DNA from: Artemisia argyi
Lineage: Eukaryota > Streptophyta > Magnoliopsida > Asterales > Asteraceae
NCBI GenBank assembly: GCA_030686995.1
Contig: CM060696.1
Location: 13,677,987 to 13,741,986 of the forward strand
Direction of reading: 5' to 3'
DNA length: 64,000 nucleotides
A model generated the notes under the pieces. That model was not told the DNA's origin. It was given only the letters and a program-made list of their open reading frames with translations, and did not search any database. Of the stretch, positions 22,440 to 33,688 are shown in pieces. The position numbers and the translations under genes were made by a program. Position 1 is the stretch's first letter, and each line of letters opens with the position of its first letter.

Positions 22440-23620
22440 AAAGCTAGGAAAAATAAGCTTGGGTCACCAGCTTATCCCAATAAGCTGTAATAAGCTCATC
22501 AGTCTACAAAAGCCAAAACACCAAAAATGGGTTAAGTATATTGTTTGTGTGGATACCAACGGAACTGGTGCCCCAGAGCTAGTGGAAGGGGTGTGGGGCT
22601 ATTATGCATGCTACTATCCTAGAGGTCCTGAGTTCGAATCCCACCCACACCCATTTTTTCATTTTTATTTTATTTTTCATTTTTCTTTTTGCAAAACTTA
22701 TTAATAAGTAAAAACAAGTAACTTTAACAAAACCAACATTTCCAAAACTTGGAAATAAGCTGTGTGACAGCTTATTTCCAACTCAGTTGGCCAAAAAGCT
22801 CAAGCTTCTTAAATAGAAGCTATCACTTGAGTTAAAGGTTTGGTTTTTGGTTTTCTGATTTCTGGACCATATTACTACTAATATTATATAAGATTAAGGA
22901 AAAATGAACTGTACAAACATCAAAATAAGCCAACTGTGAGCTTAAGGATGAAACAGTTAAGCATTTAGCTTAACAGTTTCATCAAAGCCTAGAATAAGCT
23001 CAAAAATAAGCCACAGTGGAAAATAAGGACTAAATATGATATAACTATATATAATGAACAAGAATGAACTATACAAACAAAGCAATAAGCTGTTTAGGGG
23101 CTTATGGCTTATTCAGTTGAGCCATTTGACCCACAGTCAAACCATAAGCTCTAAACAAGCTTGTAAAAGCTGTACAAAGAAAAATACAGGAAAAGTAACA
23201 TGTATACAAGTTTTATATGCAAGTATTCACAAGCAAGAGTCCTGGGAATAAGCCAATAAGCTCATGAAAGCAAATAAGCTGTTCCAGTACCCTGCCATTC
23301 CAAACAGGTCCAAACAATGACCTATGAGGGTCTGTGGGGTCCACTATGGACTCTGGAAGTCCAAACAAAAAGATGAGCCAATAAGCTGAGCTTATTGGCT
23401 TTGTAAAAAGCCAAGTTTTGGTTACTGGGTCCCACAGATGAGGGCATGAGAGGGCTTTGAATGTTGGAACAAAAACTGACTCAGCTTAAGTCAGAAAATG
23501 GGACAACCTAGAGAGCACTAGCAGCCCTATCTAATAAGCCAGTGAGCTAAGAATAAGCTCTGATACTACAAGTGGGGCTTATAGGTTTCCCAATAAGCCA
23601 ATACTCAGGAAGTGGGTCCC
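22440..23620. repeat. cluster of AATAAGC(T/C) / AGCTTATT words
   Basis: Over about 1.2 kb the words AATAAGCT, AATAAGCC and their complements recur some twenty or more times, in both orientations and sometimes as small palindromes such as AATAAGCTGAGCTTATT at about 23377. Spacing is irregular, so it is not a simple tandem repeat. The cause is unknown. Confidence 0.6.
22560..22665 (+). repeat. tRNA-like Pol III promoter motif, possible SINE head
   Basis: GAGTTCGAATCC (about 22629-22640) matches the Pol III B box. CTAGTGG about 50 bp upstream resembles part of an A box. A T-rich run follows from about 22652, which could terminate Pol III. It does not fold into an obvious tRNA and I cannot assign an anticodon, so a tRNA-derived SINE fragment inside the LTR is the likeliest reading. 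Confidence 0.4.
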
Positions 23621-25554
23621 ACTAGGGAAGCTAGGGGAGACCAAGGAAGTTGGGGGGGTTGGAGGTCTGTTTGTGCATCAGGGGAGGTGCTCTCCCTGCA
23701 AGTGACTTAAGGGCTAAGTGGGGCCCAGGGTAAAAATACTAAAAATAAAAGCTGTGTGGAATCTAAAACTAGAGCTGGTAGACTATAAGTCCACAAAAGC
23801 TCAAAGCTTGAATCCTTCTACAAAATTCTAAACAAATCCTTCTATTTTTGGTATTTTCTGAAAATGGATCTTTTGACTTTTTAATAAACTAACTTAGTTT
23901 GACTAATATGAGATTCTAACACTCACTACTGATTTAATAAGTTGAATTATGCTAAGATAAACCTATTTTAAGCTAAGATAACAACTAATGAAATGTTTTT
24001 GAGGATTGTGGATCCTAAATCCACAACAGATGGCTATTTTTGATGATCAAATGATCATTTTGACTTTTCTACCAAAGGTCACTGGTTCTACTGACTTAAA
24101 TGGTCTAATACAACCTATTGTAGCATATCTAAGTAATTAACAACAACAAAGACAAACTCCTCAGTGGTGCTAACCACTGAGCCAAACACTACCTTATAAC
24201 TTATGAAAATGAGAGTTTCAACATAGATGGCATATTTAAACAACTACACTGATTCAATACACTATATTATCATTATATAAGAACAATTGAGCCTGAATCA
24301 ATCACAACACAAGCATAAAACTCAGATTTGTCAAGTATGAGTTTTCTACTGTGGGATTTTTGATTATAAGCACAAATGAATTCTGATTAACAAACTATCT
24401 ATATTAAACTTTATATTATCTAAACAACAACACATAAGCATGAAAACACAGAAACCTAAGTAAATTAAGTACCTAAATAGTAATATGAAAAATTTATATA
24501 AAAGCTTACAAAATGGAATTGGACTGAGATGATGGAACCAAGGACCAGAAACCACTCCTAGCTTGTTGTCAACAAGCTAGAAACCAGAAAAGCCATCCAG
24601 ATTAGCTTCTACCCTTGCATCAATCACTAAGAACACGCTATTTTTCATTTATTTTCTATTTTCTACTTTTTTTTTAGTGATTTTTGAATTTAACAGATTA
24701 AGTTGAACAAAATAGAGTCTAAAAGCTTTTAAGGCCTAGGTCCGTCTATTATGGCAACTATAATCCAACAGAAATGAAGATGACTTGAAATTGTAAAATT
24801 GGTACGAATTTGTAAAACATGAATTTAAAAGGTAACTTGCATTAAAACTTAAAACAGAGTTTCATTACACTAAATTAAGAACTATTACAACTTTTGAAAT
24901 GTAAATGACATTTAAATTAAAGAAAACAGTAAAAGCTACTTTAAGTGACTAATGGCTAATCCAAGAGTAAGTTTCCCTCTGTCTTTCTTGGTCTTTTTAT
25001 AGCTTCAAAATAACTTGGTGATCACTCAGAAGTGATTGGCTTCAATCTTGACCCTTGATGATGTCCAATTGATCTCAGCCATTCAAATGGACTTTTGGCG
25101 CCAAAGTCCTTATGACAGATTGAGGCGGTTTGAGGAGAATTAAATGCTTTGTGGACACTTGTATAGGTGGAGGGGGCAAGTTGGTGAGCTTTATTGAGCT
25201 TGGAGGCCAAGTTGTGTTGAAAACAGGGGAGAGGGTGAAAAGGTGGAGTATGAGATGGTGGAGAATCATTTATGGGGAGTGGGATAAGGTTTAGATGGTG
25301 TAAGAGGGTAGGTAGTGAGCTGGTATAGCAAGTGGAGGGGGGAAGAGGTGTCAAAACTACCCTGGTTTGTGACTCAGTGGTTTGGGAGGGGATGATGAAC
25401 AGTGCCTGGTGTTTGACCAGGTGTTGACCCCGCTTTTTATTTAAATACAAAAGGGCCGGGTTTTGTGTTTGGGCTTGATTGTTGGGCTGGGATGGTGTAT
25501 GTTATTGGATTTGGATTTTAAGGAGTAATAATAATAGGTCCGTTTGGTTTTATT

Positions 25555-26045
25555 AGTGAACAAGCCCAAGGACCAAATTTGTAGTTTCTGCATACTTGAG
25601 GGACTAAACCTGAAATAATTCAAAAGTTATCACAAGGACTAATATTGTAAAGTTAGATAAACCAAAGGACTTTATTTTGTATTTTTACAATTTAAAATAC
25701 CCCGAGGACCATTTATGTAATTTTCCAAAGTTTAGGGGGTTAAATTGTAATTTCCTCAAAGTTATCAAAATAGTTCCAAATTGTAAATTCATGCATAGTA
25801 CAAGGGTATATTTGATAAATTTTAAGTTTTGAATACCCAGGGACCTATTTTGCCAATTTTGTAACTTGAGGGGTAAAAATTGCCAATATGTATAAACTTT
25901 TATCCAGGGATGTTTTGTGAACATTTTTGGTTTTCCAAGGACTAAAGTTGACTTTTCATTCATTTAAAACCTTCAGGGACTAGTTTTGACATTTGTTGTA
26001 ACTCCAGGGACTGAAAACGACAATTGTTGTGAAATTGATCAGTTT
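25555..26045. repeat. degenerate GGACTAAAATTGTAATTT-type repeats
   Basis: The words AGGGACTAA/GAGGACCAA followed by TTTTGTAA-like sequence recur about every 35-45 bp, at least ten times. This degenerate array lies in the distal part of the LTR-like element. No coding potential is seen. Confidence 0.55.
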
Positions 26046-26406
26046 TCACTTGTTTTTCAATCTTTTGTACCTGAATCACATAAAAACACATTTTGATGAA
26101 TTTGTAACATTTTGTGAGTTATTTGTGTGTTTTTGGTTGTTTTTGTGGGTTAAAATAGGTATAAAATGATGAGTATTTAGACACTCATCAATCTCTCCCT
26201 TGGTGGGAGAGGGGTATTTATACAAAGAAATAAAAACGCCCACACCCGGGCTGTGGATCAGGCACACAGTGGGTAAAGACCCGTCCTTCTTCCACGGTGT
26301 TACTTAAGCTAAACTAATATCTAATTAACTAACTACGAGCTATCTTAAATGCTATTACATTAATTAGGTGACCGAGTCTTCTATAGGAATAATTGTATTC
26401 CTAACA

Positions 26407-27662
26407 GGATACCCTAAAAGAACGCATTTTACCGCTCTCGGCTCGAGCTTACCTTGTTTTACGTGTGAATATGCGACACAGCCGAAAATCCTCAACATCT
26501 CATAATCACTTGGATGTCCCGACCACATCTCCATAGGTGTCTTTTTCTCAATCGTTGTCGATGGTGACCTATTTATAAAATATGCGGCCGTACATGTCGC
26601 TTCTGCCCAGAAGGTCTTGGGCAATCTAAACTGAATTAATAAATAGCGTACCTTACCCATGAGAGTTCTATTCATCCGTTCTGCTAATCCATTCTGCTGC
26701 GGCGTCCCGGAAACTGTCAAATGTCTAGCAATCCCACTCTCAGTGCATAGCTGTTCAAACTCCCGATTACAGATTTCAAGACCATTATCTGTCCTAAGCT
26801 TCTTAACTGTCCTTCCAGTATGATTCTCTACTAACTGTTTCCACTCTTTGAACTTTCCAAATGCCTCATGTTTGAACCTGAGAATATAAACCCATACCCT
26901 CCTGGAATAATCATCAACAATATATAAGAAATACCTCTTACCCCCTAATGATACCACATGAGACGGACCCCATAAGTCTGAATGAACATAGTCTATCACT
27001 CCCTGAGTAGTGTGCCTTCCTACACCGAAACTGACTCGATGTGACTTTCCCATAACACAATTCTCATAAAAATCGAGCTTACCTAGACTCTTCTTGCCAA
27101 ACAGATCCTGCTTTTCTAGCACCTGAAGTCCCGCCTCACTGATATGTCCCACTCTTTTGTGTCAAACCTGGGCAAGAATGTCTTTTTCTTCAACACTAGC
27201 ATTAAGCTCACCCGCCACTGCATGGCCATCCAAAGAGTATACGCAATTATCCCTTTAGGTCTAGATAAAATAACCCTGAAACCATTAATCACCTTGATTT
27301 TGCCCGACTGCAATTTTACGGTATATACCTCTTTTTCAAGAGTTCCCAGCGATATCAAGTTTCTTTTCAATTCAGGAATATACCTGACATTGTGTAATAC
27401 AAAACCTGACCCATCTTTCAGTTGTACCCTTACTTTGCCAATACCTCTGATCTTGCATTCCCTGTTGTCACCCAACAGTACCCTGCCCCCATCGCATTCT
27501 AGAAAATCAAAAAATATATCTAACCTGGGTGTCATGTGGTATGAACCTCCTAAATCCATGATCCAATCTAGTAGAGCCTCTGCACTCATCACCTCAGAAC
27601 CGTCATAAATCGAACCACTGGAGCTTGGCTGATCTTCTTTCTTGACGAAACCATTTGACTTC
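26407..27662 (-). pseudogene. Copia1-A integrase and protease/pre-integrase
   Basis: Minus strand. The integrase (26364-27152 frame) has the catalytic residues in SDLWGP and RTDNGLE, then PQQNGLAERMNRTL with the last Glu, the spacing of the D,D-35-E triad. The upstream frame (27116-27592) has the protease motif IMDLGGSYHMTP, where DSG has become DLG, and the pre-integrase domain. The two frames are offset by a shift near 27130. The 3' part continues at 8604 across Copia2. Confidence 0.88.
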
Positions 27663-28118
27663 TTGCGATTTCAGAACCGTCATAAATCGAACCACTGGAG
27701 ATTGAATTTCTTTTATTTTTATTCCACCAATATTATAAAAGTCCTCCTGTTGACTTTGACAAAACAAAAACCAAACCTATTCAGTCTTCTTCTCCATTTT
27801 CTATACGCCGACAAAAAGAAAAGAAAACCATATCCAAACAAAATCAACAGAAAAACCCTTGAACCTCCTCTCGTCGCAATACCTTGACAACAACAACCGA
27901 GCTTAAAGAACCTTTAACTGTCATAACCCACTGCTGCAACCTTGTCAATCGAGATCCGAACAACAAGAACTCCTTTTCTGTTTTTGTCGATAACCCTGTA
28001 GCCCAAACAGATAACTTCTGCTCCTTCCAGAAAAAACGAACACCAAAACAGAAAAACCCTTCAAACGATCAATCCTAGTAAACCAGAAAACCCCGCAAAC
28101 CGAGCTCTGGATACCACT
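27663..28118 (-). other. Copia1-A leader, gag deletion scar and PBS
   Basis: Compared with unit 3 (59755-60650) nearly all of gag is missing. At the join (about 27669-27699) sits a copy of about 31 bp of the nearby sequence at 27596-27627, an apparent templated filler. The leader follows, and the minus-strand PBS TGGTATCCAGAGCTCGG lies just before the 5' LTR. Confidence 0.8.
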
Positions 28119-28483
28119 TGTAGTAATCGATACCCTACAACCCCTGGTTACTAGAGCGGATTAAACCCGATCGTGAAGTCGAACACACCACAGCAAGTAA
28201 TGATTGACAGAAAAGAAAACGAGCATAGTAAGTATCCCTAATTGAACCTTGATTAGTTATTGAAAGAATGCGTACATAACTCATCCTCCCTCACCTCCTT
28301 TTATAGAAATGAGGGGAAGAGTAAACCGACTCTAACAAAGACTCTTAGTTGGCTGTTACAAAGACACGGGTTGGGCTTGGGACACAAGCCAACCAAACCG
28401 ACTCCTACTTGACTAAGAATAACAATTGACACTTAACACCCTAGACGTAACCATAAGCTAATATAGAGACTAATCTTGTAACA
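28119..28483 (-). repeat. Copia1-A 5' LTR
   Basis: 365 bp, TG...CA on the minus strand, followed by the CATAT target duplication (28484-28488) that matches 5939-5943. Confidence 0.92.
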
Positions 28484-30141
28484 CATATAGTAACAGTTAA
28501 GTTTTTGTTACAGGTTTTTTAATATTCCACAAAAAGGTATGAATTGGCGGAAAACCATGATCCTGGGTGCCTTTTGACACCAACCATTTTTCGCACACAA
28601 GGAATAGCTCCGGCAACTCTTCTGACCGAGTGAGGCACCAACTGGAGTGAGCAAGATTCTTAGTTTTCGAGTCATATATCAAACGTAATTCATGAAGATC
28701 AAAATCATAATTCGTAAGGTTCTAGTTAAGAATCCATCAATTGCAAGAACTAATTGACGTGAGAATGAGTGTATCAAGGGTGGGCGCTAGAAATAAATGG
28801 TGCAAAGTAAGAAGAGAAAGAAGGGTTGTTGTATTTGTGTGGAGAGAATCATCATAATAAACGTACTTGTCCAAACACGGATTATCGGCTTATATTCCGT
28901 AGGAGGTGCGGCCGGAGGCAGAGCTGCTGTTGTCGAAGTATAAGTTTACTGTTTTAATTTGATTTTTTATTTTTGATTTATCTCCTATGATAAATACAAT
29001 AGTTGAAACATTATATGCTCAATAGTTGGAATACTTTTATATGAGGATTTTGTGTCTTTTTTTGATTATTTGACATTTATCACTTGTGATAAACCATTAA
29101 AATGATCAAATGTTTACATCATTTATGAGATTTTATGAGTTTACTATTATATATCACTTATGATCACCCATTATAACCCATGTAACATCCCTCGCAGACC
29201 TCATGTACATACTACCTACCGTTGGCTTGGGCATAAACAACAAAACAATGGGTTTATGGTTTATGGTTTAGGGTCTTTTAGGGTTTAAGGATTAGTGTTT
29301 GTTGGGGTTAGGGTTTAGGATTTTTAGGGACTACGTTTTAGTTTTTTTAGGGTTTATAGTTTTTTTTTTTTAATGTTTAGGTATATATCACTTGTGAAAT
29401 TACACCCCCACAATTTTCACCATTGATCATATCACTTTTTAGTTGTGATATCATACATATTGGTTAGGAGTTTAGAGTTTAGGTATATATCACTTACGAT
29501 ATTATACCTAGTGGTTAAGGGTTTAGAGTTTTTGGTATAGGGTTTAGTGGTTAAGGGTTTAGGGTTTTTGGTATAGGGTTAAGTGGTTAGGGGTTAGGAT
29601 TTTTTGATAGGGTTTATTAGTTACGGTTTTTGGGTGTAGGTATATATCACTTGTGATATTAGACCATCATCATTTCCACCTTGACCATATCACTTTTCAG
29701 TTGTGATATTATACCTAGTAGTTAGTGGTTTAGGGTTTAAGGTTTAGGGTTTAGATATATATCGACTCTGATATTATACCTAGTGGTTAGGGGTTTAAGG
29801 TTTTTGGTATAGGGTTTAGTGGTATAACAATAATCTGTAAGTTTGAATACTCAATATGCTTTCGTAAAAAAAGCATAAGTATTAGTATAAAACTCTAAAA
29901 GATTCATGATTTTTCGCATTGAAAAATATACATTTTAAGCTTTCCAAGTAAATATAACACATAATATTTGAACCTTTAAATCAATTAGGTTAATTCATCG
30001 AAGTTGATAAATATAGAAAAAAAGAGGTGATATTTAAACTCGCTTGATATATTACTTGTGATATAACACTAACATGTAAGTTCGAACACTAAACATGTTG
30101 GCATAAAATGGGTATAAGTTAGTGTTATATCACATGTTATA
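28484..30141. other. duplicated flank beyond Copia1-A, no gene
   Basis: It matches 61426-63043 in unit 3 closely. A 61-codon minus-strand ORF (28497-28682) is not kept in frame in unit 3, so I do not call it a gene. The remainder holds telomere-like tracts and repeated TATCACTTGTGATA dyads. Confidence 0.7.
29255..29825. repeat. degenerate telomere-like (TTTAGGG) tracts with TATCACTTGTGATA dyads
   Basis: Repeated GGTTTAGGG/GGGTTTA words resembling the plant telomere repeat alternate with blocks that read close to TATATCACTTGTGATATTA, themselves near-palindromes. At least eight such dyads occur between 29086 and 30130. Copy at about 62190-62760. Confidence 0.6.
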
Positions 30142-31610
30142 TGTTACGCCCCTAAAACGACTTGACAAATTTTTTTTTGAAAATACATACTTTTGGACCT
30201 TTTCGAAGGAACTAGAAGAATTAGAAACATACAATGATAGAACTTTTGTATATGATCAAAGGAACATTTAAAATAATAGTATACCATGACCCGAGATTGA
30301 AAACTCGAAGCACGAAAGAGAAACAAACATTCTGTTAACAAACGCTGATACTCCATATCTATATTATTGATACTCCGTATCTATTGATACTCCATATCTA
30401 TATTCTGGATACTCCGTATCGATTGATACTCCATATCCATATTTTGGATATGCCATATCGATGCATCAGATACAAAATTCTTATAGAGAGTCTGCAAAAC
30501 TGCAGAAACCTTAAAAACTCAACCAAAACACAAAACTAACATATTATAACTTGCACAAAGGCTTCTTTTACATCTTAAAATAGACCATATATCATTCGAC
30601 ATAATCTAACCCATACCAATCAGTCAAAATGGGTAAAATGACACATTGCCGAACACCCATTTCAAACATAACTATAACTAATTACTAACTAACATTCAAC
30701 AATCTTTAATACAACCATTCTAGGACATACTTTGAGACCCATGGGCATATCAACCCACGACTCTCAACACAAAAAAAACCCATATCTATGAAACGACCTG
30801 AATTGACTATGATATACCAAAAACGAAGACGACACTTTGGGGCTTCCAACTTCAATGCTTTATCCAAGAGAGGAGTCTTCTACTTACCAATCCGAGACTA
30901 GCTTCTATGCACTCCAACTACGCCTTCTCCTTACCTCGGCTAGACTCACCGGTACCTATAATAACATAATAAACTATAACCATAAGCAATTGCTTAATAA
31001 GTATGTGGTATAAACATACAAATGATGTTCAAGACTAGTAGTAACACATAGCCATAACATAACTAAAGAGCAAACTATAACATTAAAACATACCTCAATT
31101 TAGCATCTAATTTTATGCTAATTACAACATTATACAAGCTATGGATCCAAGCTAAACTATAACAAGCTCCAAGTTATTTCTATAATACATTATCATACAA
31201 CCTTAATCCACAACCACAAATCCTACTTGAAATTATTATAAGTTCTCCACTTGCTTCCTTCTTGATTCCTATAAGGGTGTTAACCCTATTTAGTGTCTAA
31301 TTCAATAATAAGAAGTAAAATCAATAACGTTTAATCTCTTACTCAATTCCTTCATGAACCCTAATTCCTAATTAGAGGTTAACACTTACTTGAGATAGGA
31401 ATATGATTAAAAACCCTTTAGGACTTGATTAGAGCAACCTTCTTGATTAATTATGCACTAGAACCACCTAGCTTTTCCCTCTCTTTTTTCTTTCTCCTGG
31501 ATATCGACACAGATACATACACTTCTATAAATTTCAGGACTTTTCAGGACATTTTGGTCAGAGAAAAGTGTTCTACATAAGTAACTAATAGAAGTGTTCT
31601 ACATTAGTTT
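30142..31610. other. sequence between units 1 and 2, LTR-like start, no gene
   Basis: It begins TGTTACGCCCCTAAAACG, like the ends of many plant gypsy LTRs. It has no homologue at the matching place of unit 3 and holds no long ORF. I could not find a matching CA end with a duplication, so it may be a truncated LTR lying at the unit 1/unit 2 junction. Confidence 0.4.
30344..30475. repeat. short tandem repeat of TGATACTCC(A/G)TATC words
   Basis: TGATACTCCATATC, GATACTCCGTATCTAT and variants recur about six times, ending in GGATATGCCATATCGATGCATC. Each word contains a small near-palindrome. Confidence 0.7.
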
Positions 31611-31969
31611 AGCCTATTGAGATATTTAATTTTAAAAAAAATGATAAAAGTGGTCTCTTTTTTTTCCCTTTTTTTTTTTTTTTTTTTTTTTGATAAAAAT
31701 AATAAAGGGTTGTGATTAGTTCATTTGCTCTAGAAAGAAATGGAGTCTACAAAGAACTTTTCTCTATGACCATATCGTGTTTAAACATTAGTTCCTACAA
31801 CCTGGTACGTACCAAAAAAGAAGAAAAAAAAATTATTCAATAATGTTTCATCAGATACAATTCAACAACTAAAACTTTGGAGGTAAGAAATGACAAGCCT
31901 TTGATCTCAGCTCTTTGCTAGTAAACTAGTGCTAGGCTACAAACATACGGTTTATGCTCATACAGAAAG

Positions 31970-32040
<71 letters not shown>

Positions 32041-32064
32041 AATTGAAGGATCCAAAAGAAAACT
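31611..32064. other. unit 2 laccase 3' flank with expanded A(n)(TA)n
   Basis: Homology to the unit 1 and unit 3 laccase 3' flank begins near 31610. A T-rich tract (about 31650-31692) and a run of A followed by (AT)n (about 31970-32038) are present. In unit 1 the same place has only a short A and TA run, so the microsatellite expanded here. Confidence 0.7.
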
Positions 32065-33688
32065 CTAGCATTTTGGAAGATCAGCTGGTGGCGGTAAAAG
32101 CTTTTGGTTTGGATTTTCTCCGTCCAACACGAGCCAAGCCATCTTCAAACCCCAACTTGTGTGAACTTCCAAATGGCAATGCATGAACCATACCCCTGCT
32201 CAATGCGTATAAAGAAACATACATATCAACAAAGTTATAAGCATTTTTTGTATCATATGAAAAAGCGGTGTACGTGTTAAACATAGAAGTCTATTTGAGA
32301 ATTTTGAGAATTTTGTCACAAATGAAGTGTCATTTAGAGATGGTAATGTTGGTTTAAAGAGTGGAAGATTTTTCATGTGAACGGACGATTCATATTCAAG
32401 AATACCAGCAACTGTGGAATTGTCAAAAGTTCCTTGTCCCGTTACATATGGTCGAGCTAACATGAGAAAGTTGGCACCAGGAAACTTTGATTTTGTCTTA
32501 AGGAGAACGTTGGTGGTTTGACCAGGAGCTAGTATAAGAGTTTCAGTGTCGAAAGGTTTGACGTAAATAGCATCAGCTTCAACAACTTTGAGAGTGTGGT
32601 TTGCTATGCTGAAAAAGAGTTCATCATTAAGTGCTGCATTGATTAGTCAAAGAAGGTATGTCTTCCCGGGCTTAACCTTCAGCTTGAATGTATCTGCGAA
32701 TTAATATCATCAGTCATTTCAGACATATGGATAATTAAATGTGCATGTATAGTTATAACTGGAATACATGGTACTCCTTTTCATTTCCTAGATAACAAAT
32801 TGTGAAATACCTTTAGCAGAACAGTTATACAATGGACCAGGAAGCCCGTTGAAGGTATAGGCATCAGAAACATTTGGACCTCCACCAGTTTGGGTCGCTT
32901 GAGCTATTATGGCTTCCGGGTCAGTATTAAACCACTCTCCTGTAGGCATAAAGCAACGTGTTAATTTTATTGCATGCCAAAAAGCTATTAATTTTGTTCG
33001 ACTCTGTAGAAACTCTTACCAAAGATGATGGGAACTTCTTTGTAGGGTTTGGTAAATGGGTAAGGGACATGAAGCTTTGGAAGAATGATAAGTGGTCCAT
33101 AAACACTCGCTCGGAGCCATGATATATGTGCATGCCAAAACAAGGTTCCTCTTTGTCCAACAACGGTATAGTTGTACACATAGCTTTGTCCAGTTTGTAT
33201 GGGGCATTGTGTTATGTAAGCCGGCCCATCTGCCCATCCACTTCGAATCTGTCTAATACCATGCCTGTTTACCATCACGAACATAAATCATATGAACAAA
33301 GATAGATAGAAACATTTACTATATTGTAGAAGAAATAGAAAATATGAAGCTACCAGTGGATCGTAATATTGTTGGAAACATGGTTGGTGACTTTGATTAG
33401 CAAACGGTCACCCTCCCTGGCGACTATACGCGGACCTGGAAATTTCCCATTCACCGTAACCATAGTCTTCGTGTGGCATAGTCGTGTCACATTTTGCAGT
33501 TGGATCTGCATAGAGCAATTTTCTATTAACATCTTAGACTAAATCATATAACTACAGCAAAGAACGATATTGCATTAAATGATACGCACGTTAAACTCAT
33601 AATTCCTGGTAGTGCTAGCAACACCATACACCGAAAGAATTAAAGTTATTGCAACTATAGGAAACATTATTCTCACAAAACTATCCAT
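32065..33688 (-). pseudogene. LAC: laccase B pseudogene
   Basis: Collinear with laccase A: exon 1 33590-33688, exon 2 33354-33505, exon 3 33020-33264, exon 4 32811-32939, exon 5 from 32693, exon 6 32065-32195. Two lesions are visible. The Arg224 codon CGA is TGA (plus 32647-32649). About 560 bp are deleted at about 32290, joining intron 5 to the middle of exon 5, which removes HPLHLHG and the exon 5 splice donor. A 9-bp tandem duplication (GAGAATTTT) lies beside the join. Exons 1-4 remain open, so a transcript could still be made, but no working enzyme. The upstream TATA region and the miR397-type site (32624-32644) are retained. Confidence 0.95.

Larger units (their letters stand above)
21185..26190 (-). 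mobile_element. 5.0-kb LTR-like element (probable solo LTR, Ty3/gypsy type)
   Basis: An insertion defined by comparison with the intact Copia2 3' LTR. On the minus strand it runs TGATGAGTGTC to GGGAGGAATCA (TG...CA). CTCT flanks both sides (21181-21184; 26193-26196, with two extra bases), so the duplication is short or decayed. It has no pol ORF. A minus-strand TATA box (CTATAAAAAG, about 24996-25006) precedes a 142-codon ORF (25022-25450) without a known domain. Length and ends suit a giant solo LTR (Tat/Ogre-like); a non-autonomous element is the alternative. Confidence 0.6.
8605..26406 (-). mobile_element. Copia2, long Ty1/copia element nested in Copia1-A
   Basis: A minus-strand element with a 360-bp 3' LTR (8605-8964) and a 5' LTR (21035-26406) that is itself interrupted. 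It is flanked by a perfect 5-bp duplication GGATA (8600-8604, 26407-26411). PBS and polypurine tract are present and the domain order is gag, protease, integrase, RT, RNase H. Without the nested insert it is about 12.8 kb, long for copia because of a long gag-protease spacer and about 2.9 kb after pol. That layout suggests the SIRE/Maximus lineage (inference). All ORFs have stops or frameshifts. Confidence 0.93.
21035..26406 (-). repeat. Copia2 5' LTR, split by a 5.0-kb insertion
   Basis: The LTR sequence is in two parts, 21035-21184 and about 26193-26406, collinear with the 3' LTR at 8605-8964. The break lies inside the CCCTCTCCC hairpin stem next to the TATA box, so this LTR lost its promoter layout after the element was in place. 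Confidence 0.92.
5944..28483 (-). mobile_element. Copia1 copy A (Ty1/copia), split by nested insertions
   Basis: A minus-strand copia element with LTRs at 5944-6306 (3') and 28119-28483 (5'), flanked by the 5-bp duplication CATAT (5939-5943 and 28484-28488). Inside are RNase H, linker, integrase and protease fragments. It is interrupted by a 961-bp insert and by Copia2, and most of gag is deleted. The RT core is missing, as in the other copies. The TNT1/Tork-like assignment is inferred from the RNase H and integrase sequences. Confidence 0.92.

Noticed and set aside
22560..22665. Functional tRNA gene
   Set aside because: Only the B box is good. No cloverleaf or anticodon arm could be drawn.
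27144..27608. Plus-strand ORF of 154 codons, with a parallel at 59238-59699
   Set aside because: It is antisense to the Copia1 protease/pre-integrase coding frame, which explains its conservation.
28497..28682. 61-codon minus-strand ORF, briefly considered an F-box-like fragment
   Set aside because: The frame is broken in the unit 3 copy (about 61570) and no domain is convincing.
31929..32186. ORF with poly-Lys and Ile-Tyr repeats
   Set aside because: It reads through A(n)(TA)n and antisense laccase exon 6.
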